Origin: Physocladia obscura
Lineage: Eukaryota; Chytridiomycota; Chytridiomycetes; Chytridiales; Chytriomycetaceae
Direction: 5' to 3'
Assembly (NCBI GenBank): GCA_027596945.1
Contig: JADGJH010000185.1
Span: 1 to 26,200 of the forward strand
DNA: 26,200 bases
Positions 18,801 to 26,200 of this stretch are shown here, piece after piece (the stretch's first letter is position 1; each line of letters starts with the position of its first letter). Below the pieces are notes generated by a model. The model was not told where the DNA came from. It did not search any database and was given only the letters and a program-made list of their open reading frames with translations. A program made the translations under genes and the position numbers.

Positions 18801-19372
18801 TCTCCTTTTCTTTTTCTTTTTCTTTGTTTTCCTTGTTGTCTTTGGAAGAATTGGATCGCCAGGTTTGTGATTGCGACATGGACAGGGCGTCGACCGAAAC
18901 TTTTGGGGGTCGTGGAAACTCGTCTCTCTGCTGCTGGAGCAGTTTGTTTTCTCGCCGCTTTGAGGTTTGCGGCAAATCATTCGAGCTGTTATTATTGTTG
19001 TGGTCTGTGGGCGCAGCGGACGAGTAGCCATTGGACAGTCTGTTCTGCCGCCTATAGTTGTATATTATTGTAGTTTATTTTATTAGATTAGTTGAGTGGT
19101 TGAATGCGTTAATTTGACTGAACGGGACGTTGAAACAGGATTATTTAAGGAGACGGAGCGTACCGGGCGTGCTGGGTGTTTGAATTAGTGTTTGCTATTG
19201 AGTTCGCATGAGTGGTTGCTGCTGTTGCTGCAGGTTGAGTGTGGTACGTGTCGATACCGGGCAAGTCCGCCGGCCGTTGCACCAACGGACTCGTGGCCAG
19301 TGCTCTCAGCTCCGCAACACTGTACCGGATCCGCGCAGGCTTTATCGAATCTCCTTCAAGTCTTTGATCCAT
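15881..19372 (-). CDS. Gln/Pro-rich protein, eIF4E-transporter (4E-T)-like, five exons
   Basis: Exons (minus): 19164-19372, 18789-19051, 17960-18736, 16889-17799, 15881-16816. All phases agree and give 1031 aa. The start is ATG 19370-19372 (MDQRLEGDSIKPARIR), followed by RYSVAELRALATSPLVQRP, which resembles the eIF4E-binding segment of 4E-T (Y-x4-L, then R instead of the usual hydrophobic residue). Next come a Lys/Glu-rich charged region (about 130-157), RRGSDSQLPPAWMVDD, a coiled region (LQIFRLKMKEKERQERGEFEEE), KSIVDEIFSV and, across a splice, TTSRFVDLFTEN. Then poly-Gln blocks are interspersed with short conserved-looking motifs (FLEDEIIQQMKQQR, LSEDDFIRQMKQE, MSEEDVLKALGI, MNRVLEMLARSG), and a Pro/Met/Gly-rich C-terminus. 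4E-T proteins hold eIF4E and decay factors in P-bodies and repress translation. Gene structure is well supported; the family call is moderate. A different Gln-rich RNA regulator is the alternative. Confidence 0.78.
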
Positions 19373-19521
19373 TTCTTTCTTTCAAAAAATCCTTCAAATA
19401 ATATATTCTCCAAATCACACCTTCCCTGAATAAAAAAAAAGAAAAAAGAAAAAAATAAAAATAAAAACAAAAGGGAAAAAACCAAAAAAAGAAGAGGAAA
19501 AAATAAAACTTGATTTTCTCT
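19373..19521. other. Short purine-rich spacer between two tandem minus-strand genes
   Basis: Only 149 bp lie between the stop codon of the upstream gene and the ATG of the 4E-T-like gene. On the plus strand it is a run of A with scattered G (19432-19508), that is, a T/C-rich tract on the transcribed sense strand, as often seen before fungal start sites. The 3' end of one gene and the promoter of the next must share this interval. Confidence 0.6.
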
Positions 19522-22210
19522 TTAATATCCTGCGCTATACCCGTTACCGCGTTTGCGTATCTCACAAAGCAGCTGTGACGCCTTTGTTTCATCGTCTTCG
19601 CTGTCGTTTTCCTCACTATCCACACCGCCCATCTTAAAGTCTTGCTCCACAATCACAGCTGCTGTCGCTTCACCATCATCACCGCAATCGCCAACAGCAA
19701 CAGTATCAACAGCAGTAGCACCAGTAGTAAAATCATCAAGGTCCTTACTGTCTCCACACATACTACTTTCATCCTGTTTCCTCATAATTCTACAACCTTC
19801 CTCCCATCGATTACTGCTATCCATTCCTCCTTTATTGCTTCCATCATCATCAGCGAGACAATCATTAAAATAATCCTCATCATCAGTGTTCACTGCGTCA
19901 GAAATCTTGATTTCTGACCAGTTATTGCCGGCAACCGTGGGTATACAATCACTACTACTGTCACTACTACTACTCATACTAATACTGCTGATACTGCTAC
20001 TGCTGTCGAATGCTTTTTGCTGCGGTGAAGATACAATAATAGATAGTTTTGAATCAACATAAGTAGTCGTTGGGTTTTTGGTTACTGCTTTTGTTGTTGC
20101 TATCGCTGCTGCTGCGGTTTTATTTTCACGGCTTTGAGGCGCTACAACAATTTTTTGCTCAATTTGACTTGGCACTGACGCTGCTAAGGCGGTGGAACAA
20201 GAATTGCTCGTAAGAGACAATTGCGGCAACGGCATTTCCCAAAAGTCACTGTTACTTCTACTTCTATTGCCTCCAAGTTGCAGAGCAGAATGCGTCCGTG
20301 GCAACAACTCGCGTCTTTTTTTGGTCGGTGTTGTAATCGTAGCTTTGGAATGTAATGAATATACTGCTGTTGCGGCCGCTGCAGTTTCTTCTGACATTAA
20401 AGATGCTGGTGCTACTGCTGTCGTCATGGTGGCAGCCACTGTACCTGCCGAGATTGAAGTTGACACTGAATTGAATATTGATAAGCCAGACCCTGCGCCT
20501 GCAGTAACTGCTGCTGCCACTCCATCATCAGAAATTACTGGTGAGTACAAAAAATTCGACAATAACGACGTTGATCCTTCGAGAATTCCCACATCACTTT
20601 TTGATTTTGTGCCAAACAGAATTTTCCGTGTCCGTTGTTGTTTACTTGATAAAGGCGGCAACGATGACGACGACGACGCTGCTGCCAACCTGTCACTATT
20701 ATCGTCGCTGGCTTTTTCCCGCAAGAGATACTCCTGAAATTGTGTCGGATTTATGGACGTGGATATTTTGCGTTTCCGCGACAAAGTTTCCGGTTGTATT
20801 GCTGATATTTGTGATACAGGTGCATTCAGAGACAATGGAGATTGCGGCGGCGGTGGTGTCATAGGTGATGCAGCCCCATTATTATTAATCAACATCAACG
20901 CGCACGCAGCTGCCACAAACGGATCCTCCTCTGCAGCAGTAGTAGCCGAGTGCTGTATCCGACTATCTACAATACCGTTACCACTACCGCCACCTACATC
21001 AGACGCGTCTCCATCGTCCTCGCCATTCATCCGATCAACATCAGCAAGAAACGCAGACAGATTACTCGTGCCCGCTCGCGTCAGTACAGGCGACTGCAAA
21101 TAATGAAAAGAAGACAACGGCGATCCTGCCACTGCCGTTGCTACTCGGCCACCGCCAATTCCGCCAGTAATAAAATACGGCATCGGCATGCCTGTTCGAG
21201 GATATCTAGTGACAACTGGTGACGACGCCATTGCAGAAATTCCAGAAGCAGCAGCAGCTGGAGACGAACTTAATCCATTCGTCGCGCCTCCAACTTCCTC
21301 GGCACGCTCCGTCTCCAACTGACTTTTACTTTTCCGGCCTCTTCGTTTTCCATTTGGTGTCACTTGTTTCGCGTTTCCTCCTCCAGCGACACCACCGCCG
21401 TCTTTAGGCGTCTTCGGCTGCTTCTTTGTTAAAGACCGTTGTTGTGATTCCGTCGTCGCCGCCGCAAGCGGCAGATTAATCAAATCCATTGCTGCTTTCG
21501 TCTGCCGTAAATTATCAACTGCCACGCCAAGCGTTCGGACCTTGTTTCCGAGCCTGTCTTTGCGTAGCGTCGCGGGCGTGAGTCGGGCATATTGCTTTCG
21601 CGGGGCTGGCGTTTTGGATCCCTTCGGGGTGGAAAGAGCGGCAGCATCGAGAAAAGCGGGTGTTGCTGTGGTGGAAAATGATGATGGACTGGTGGCGATG
21701 AAAGGGTTTAGAGTCAATTGGGAGCTTGAGTTCTGGAGAGCAAGATGCACAAATAGATTATTTTCGACAGCATTACGATTTTGACTACTTGTTTCGCTTT
21801 TGTCAGCAATACATTTGCAGTTTATAGATTTCTGAAGAAAAAAATATTACTCAAGAACATAAAAAAGAAAGAAAAAAGAAAGGGAAATGTCAGATTACCA
21901 AATCGTGTATGGACTTTCTCACAGCATCAAAGATATTGTACGTGTATTCACCGCCGCCACCTTCTCCAGTTTTCTCCTTACCAACAATACCGCGAAAAAG
22001 TTTACCCGACTCCGAAAAACAAGACTCTGGTGAGTCGCCGTCCTCCACATCACACTCATCCCACCGTCTCGCAAGGTTCTCGAGAACGGTTGCAACGATG
22101 GGATTCGAGTCCGGGAGGAGCGGCGACATGTTTTCAAAAAATAAAGCAGCAGTTGATGTTCTTGAAAAAGTAACGCTGCTAACAGGTGTTTCGGGTGGCT
22201 GCAGTTCCAT
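19522..22210 (-). CDS. Unrecognised Ser/Thr/Ala-rich, probably nuclear protein, two exons
   Basis: Exon 2 is 19522-21831 and exon 1 ends at 21899; the 67-bp intron (21832-21898) joins KSIHDL to KSINCK in frame. With the first in-frame ATG (22208-22210, MELQPPETPVSS) the product is 873 aa. The frame stays open upstream to about 22330 without an ATG, so a further 5' exon is possible (acceptor candidate ...GCCAG near 22270). Visible features: LPDSNPIVATVLENLARRW near the N-terminus; STPKGSKTPAPRKQYARLTP; an AT-hook-like basic patch GKRRGRKSK; many SP/TP pairs; ACALMLI followed by SPMTPPPPQSPL; KRKISTSINPTQFQEYLL; KKRRELLPRTHS; and a long acidic C-terminus (TDDEDYFNDCLADDDG, SEENDSEDDE). These suggest a nuclear regulatory protein under proline-directed kinases, but no family is recognised. 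The 2.3-kb exon free of stops in Ala/Ser-rich sequence supports it as real. Confidence 0.8.
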
Positions 22211-23269
22211 AGGCGGCGTTCCAGAAGAGCTTTGGGAGCAATGCACATCGAAATCATGCGAGTTTTCTCCTGGCAACAACCAAACAAAGTAATAATGAGT
22301 GGGTGGAAAGCATATTAAACGAGGGGTCCGTTAAGTCAGGTGGTTTTTTGAATGAAAGAAAAAAAATTGAATGTCCGAGCAAGTTCAAACTTGAAAAAAA
22401 AAAAAAAAAAACAACAACAACAAAACAAAAAAACCAAAGGCTGAAAAACAAGCCGAAAAAAAACAACACATGGCGAAAAAAAAAAAAAAAAAAGAGACAG
22501 AGAGAAAGCGAATAAGCTAATCAACCAGTTGAGATAGATTGGTGATCCGCGGAAAACCTAAAAAGAGCAAGTTTTCAGCCACACAGATACACACGGGAAA
22601 CGCGATCAGCGCACAAAACAATATACAAGACAGGCGGACGGAAAGGTCAGGTTAGACGGAGTGTTGAGTTGCGTTGCGCTTTCTGAGACCAGAGCGGATC
22701 GGTGCAAAAAAAGGGTGTGGCGAAACAATAATCACCTGCAGTATAAATGGTGGTGAGCGAGCAGTGCGTTGCGTTACGTTATGCTGAGTTATGCTTAAGT
22801 CCGGCTATGTGCGAACGATCAGATTGAGGCACTGGTTTTCGCAGTTAATTCGTATTTATTTTTTTGCAATCGGACAAACCACTTTTTTTTTGTCTCCATA
22901 TGTCCAGGAACTTTGCCTGAAAAATCCAAGGAGAAACAAAAAAAATAGTCAAAATTGGAACGCATTTTCTGCTGCCACAAAATATGGAATGAACTTTTGC
23001 TGGATTCTTAGATCAAATGCTTGACGATTTTCTTTCTTTGAGATATTTGGAACGAAAGCTTGTGGATGGAACAATACACTTCATTTCGATTTAATATTGA
23101 ATAAGAAAGTAAGTTTTCGTAGTTGGCATCGAATTGATTTAAAAAGTATGTTCAACCGTTCATCATGACTGAGATAATTTCGCACCAAATCCAAAATTTA
23201 GTATTTTTATTAGAAGCCGCAGTGGGAAGGAATAGGAATGAAAATCAGTGCTGTGCTTGGGCGCGACAT
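22211..23269. other. Upstream region of the unrecognised gene
   Basis: About 1 kb that keeps normal CpG. Long A-rich runs lie at 22395-22412 and 22475-22493 (T-tracts on the gene's sense strand). 22650-22800 has repeated GTTGCGTTGCG/GTTACGTTATG-type words. A TATAAATGG string at 22743-22751 on the plus strand precedes a 77-codon open frame at 22791-23024 (MLKSGYVRTIRLRHW) with no recognisable motif. It might be a plus-strand exon or chance. The promoter of the minus-strand gene must also lie here. Confidence 0.4.
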
Positions 23270-25930
23270 TGGGGGCTGGCAAAATTGATTTTGCTGAGTT
23301 CACAGCAGCTATTCTCTTGAATAAAACTTTTTTTTGATTACTTTATTTTCTACTTTACTTTAATTTTATTTGCTTCAGTTGGAAAGATTGTGTCAATAAA
23401 CCAATAGCCAGTGGTTCACATAACTCAATGATAATGTGGTAGAGCTCCAATATACAGTGAAGAGTTGTTTATAAAGATGAACTGGCAGTTGTAGTTTTCC
23501 CAATACTACATTCTGAAGTGTAACTTGCCATAAAATTGACAAGGTTGATTTGGTGTTGAGTTTGTATCTTCTAGTGGATGCTGTTGGATGTTAAGCACTG
23601 TACAGTAATCATGGAAATTGTTATTCCTTTGATTATAGAGTGTGTGTATGAGGAACCATCCACATTTCATACACCTACTTGCAAGCAGGAGTTGCTTCTG
23701 CTGGATGGTTCCCATTGGATCAATTGGCATTGATAGTTGTAGAATTGGCTGCCAAGTTCCACAACTTAATTTTCTGGCACCTGTGTTTCCATATGCTGCT
23801 GTAGCCTTGATAAGGCCTGCCATGTTCACATTGGATGCTGTCACAGTAGTTGCTAGGGCCAGGGATTAAATGATGCCATACACAAAGTACACTTGAGTGA
23901 TAAATTGTCAGCAATTATTGCAGACAAGCAATGAAAAATGTGAAACTGATTAAGAAAGCAAATAAATCTGCTAACAAAAACAATCACAAGAGAATTTTTG
24001 GCATAACAGCCAACCAATATCTCTATGACCCAGCAGGTAAAGCAACATGAATTGCATGTAGTTTCAAGCATGCAAACAGTCACACTGTGTATTAGACCCA
24101 CAAAAGAAGGACAAATATGCTGACAATTTTGATTCAACATTGAACCATGCACCAGGTGGCACAAATCAGCCTGTGGCAGCAAATTTGCACAAAACAAATC
24201 CACTGAGAGACTTTATTCCATTATCTTTGGGTGGCTAAAACTCACCACATTTTCAATCAATCAGATTGAGAATCTTTGATAGAAATCCAACAAAGTGGAA
24301 AAGCAACAGATCTGGGCAAAAATGAGAGTTAATCTGATGTTGTTAATAACCTTTCAATCTCTCTCATTTCAGGCCTTGGAATGCTTTTGAAGTAGTGCTG
24401 CATTCAAGCATAACAAACATCAAAAATTTGATGTTGGATATTATGCAAGGCAGCTCCTGGTCAAAATTTTCAACTTGAATGAGTTGATGGACCAAAATCC
24501 AGAGGCATGTGTTGTGCTGATGGATCTTCAAGTGGCATCTGACTACACAAATTACAAATTGGTGTGGAGTAACATGTTAGACAACAGGAAAGACCTGCAC
24601 CTACAATTTACACAGAAGTGTTAATCCCAATCCTCCAGTCATTTTTTGATTTTTGTCATTCTCAATTGTTTGCTTTAGAATACAAATCTTGTTCCTTATG
24701 TGTAAGACAAGGCCTCCTTCAAAGCACAGTTCTGGCTCCAATGCTATTCAATTACAGCATCAACACACTCTCTGGACAAAAAAAAACAAGTTTAAGAACT
24801 ACTAAAATTCTGGAAATTCTAAAAAAAGCAGTCTGTACACCTATTAATTGCAAGTGAAGCAATTGTTTCATGTGAAACATTCTGGTTGGTTTTTCTCTGG
24901 ATTCTAGGAAATGTTTGTATTCATCAAGTCTGCAAGAAGTGTGACCAAAAACTCTCAAACAACATGACTGTGCTGACATAGAAAAAAAACCTATGGGCAG
25001 TCTTTCAACTGAGCTGCAACTGGAAAACAATTCAGCAATACTGGATCAATAAATTGCTGTAAAAAATTCACTGAAAAATTTGTAGGATTAGCAAAAAGCT
25101 CTTACATTAATAGTGGAAAAAATATGCTAAATTTGTGCAGAACATAAAGCAACACCAAATGTGCAACAATAACATGAAAAAAAAAATTGAGGATGTACTG
25201 CTGGGAATAGCTGAGAGCAATACATAAGATGTACTTACAGGAATCATAATATTTAATTTTGTACCCATTCATTATGCAAGGAAATGGGAACTACTGGGGA
25301 CAAACTAGCTGATATGGACAAATATGTGCACAACCAGCAGCCTACAGTAACACATGCATTTCTTTCAATAAAGAGTGAATTCATCTTTCAATACAGCGTG
25401 AATCATTTATACTTTAACAAGGGTTTATAGCTTGGATGGAAATATGAGAATGATGTGGGATTGTATGGAGAGCTTTGTTCATTGAAATGATGTTTGTGAG
25501 TTGTTGGCACCATTTTTGGAATTCAGTAATGCTCTTCATTCCCAGGGTGATATTTGTTTTGCTGATTTAGCCAAAATTAAAACAATTTGTTCTATTTTAC
25601 CCAGGAATTCATGGTAACTTTGTAGTTTGAATGCATTTGTGCATATTGCTGTGTGTGTGTAAGTTTGATTTTTATTTAATTATCTGCTCAATTGAAAATG
25701 AAAATTGAAGGCTTGATTATAGTCTATATTTGGTTCAATGACCTACTGATTGGAAGCTTTTTTGGTATTAGAAGGCAGGGTGCATTTAATTTTCTAAATG
25801 GGTTCAATCTGTGGAATAAAAATCTATCTTTTACCATATTCCATTTGAAGTTGAATATCTTTGTCATCAATTATTTTATTTAATTCTATCACAATTGAAC
25901 CACCAAAGTGCATCTACATTGCAAAAATTT
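23270..25930 (+). mobile_element. Fossil non-LTR retrotransposon region, CpG-depleted
   Basis: This 2.66-kb block contains a single CpG (25397-25398) on a full read-through, whereas flanking sequence is rich in it. Reverse-transcriptase motifs can be read on the plus strand between about 24420 and 25060 in two frames, but stops occur throughout. Exact ends are not visible: no target duplication or poly-A tail could be assigned, so the boundaries given are those of the CpG-depleted block. More than one old element may be included. Confidence 0.6.
24424..25052 (+). pseudogene. Reverse transcriptase remnant of a non-LTR element
   Basis: In one frame (to the TAA at 24622-24624) it reads FDVGYYARQLLVKIFN then ACVVLMDLQVASDYTNYKLVW, matching the RT segment that normally reads like VxLDxxKAYDxVxxxxLW. 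After a frameshift near 24575-24600 the second frame reads LIPILQSFFDFCHSQLF and VRQGLLQSTVLAPMLFNYSIN, the QG..LSP.LFN motif of LINE-type enzymes. A stop at 24855-24857 follows; in the same frame DCADI (24966-24980) sits where the catalytic YADD box is expected, then SLSTELQLE. Multiple stops, a frameshift and loss of an active-site Asp show it is dead. Motif assignment is by eye. Confidence 0.62.
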
Positions 25931-26200
25931 TACGACTCGTTGAATTTTTTTAACGTATTTTTTATTATTCAAAATCTGACGCAGGGCGGATAGGCAAAAA
26001 ACACACAATAAAGAAAACAATTGGTGCAAATATAGGCACGGATATTGGGAAGCAAGGAGAGAAAGAGAGAGAAAGAGAGGAGGGTGAATAAAGCGACTAG
26101 TACGGAAAAAAAAAGAGGAAAAAAAATTATGGAGAATATAAAAGTGGGAATGAAGAAACAGGAGTGTTGATAATAAGAAGACAAAAACAAAATAAAGAAG
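25931..26200. other. Right edge, CpG-normal, purine-rich
   Basis: CpG reappears at 25932 and is frequent again. A GA-rich run (AGAGAGAAAGAGAG, about 26058-26080) and A-rich stretches follow. No coding region is supported; the minus-strand open frame 25969-26190 is a low-complexity Phe/Leu/Ser reading of purine-rich DNA. Confidence 0.45.

Noticed and set aside
22791..23024. 77-codon plus-strand open frame downstream of a TATAAAT string
   Set aside because: No recognisable motif, no clear continuation across a splice, and ordinary length for chance in this composition. Noted only within the region entry.
25297..25306. GGGACAAACT, identical to ten bases of the Harbinger right TIR, inside the fossil retroelement
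   Set aside because: The match ends on both sides without further similarity; a ten-base coincidence in 26 kb is not improbable.

Overview
This is nuclear DNA from an intron-rich eukaryote. Genes are split by many short introns (mostly 45-75 bp, a few of 100-430 bp) with GT..AG ends, intergenic DNA is very AT-rich, and one ten-base N gap (15788-15797) marks a scaffold join. The combination of a fungal-type GH30 endo-beta-1,6-galactanase, a tubby-like protein, a coactosin, Gln-rich regulatory proteins and decaying PIF/Harbinger and non-LTR elements points to an early-diverging zoosporic fungus, probably a chytrid. The lineage is an inference; the gene calls rest on reconstructed splicing.

Left half (1-11.3 kb): four conserved genes in alternating orientation. 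A nine-exon tubby-like protein (343-2451, +) converges on a secreted GH30 glycosidase with a ricin-type lectin tail (2914-4939, -). About 2.1 kb of AT-rich DNA, part of it CpG-poor and probably old repeat, separates this pair from a six-exon coactosin-like actin-binding protein (7043-8644, +). Coactosin converges, with only 14 bp between stop codons, on NDUFS1, the 75-kDa subunit of respiratory complex I (8659-11270, -). All exon joins keep frame and restore family motifs, and the NDUFS1 product (726 aa) has every expected iron-sulfur ligand.

Middle (11.3-15.8 kb): a complete but broken PIF/Harbinger DNA transposon (11621-14107) with 73-bp terminal inverted repeats, an apparent 3-bp ATT target duplication, a + strand DDE transposase pseudogene and a - strand Myb/SANT-like pseudogene meeting tail to tail. 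Its ends carry a cluster of TTTGTCCC motifs. It is followed by CpG-poor, repeat-like DNA up to the N gap.

Right half (15.8-26.2 kb): two large - strand genes in tandem, 149 bp apart. One is a five-exon Gln/Pro-rich protein of 1031 aa whose N-terminal YSVAELRAL segment and overall plan resemble the eIF4E transporter (4E-T) family. The other is an unrecognised Ser/Thr/Ala-rich, probably nuclear protein of about 870 aa. Beyond a 1-kb upstream region lies a 2.66-kb block (about 23270-25930) with a single CpG, holding the fossil of a non-LTR retrotransposon reverse transcriptase. CpG returns abruptly at 25932.

I found no operon-like or defence-type system. The most interesting features are the sharp CpG void over the fossil retroelement, the Harbinger element with its motif-dense termini and transition-biased decay, and the 4E-T-like and tubby-like genes, which show up only when exons are joined.
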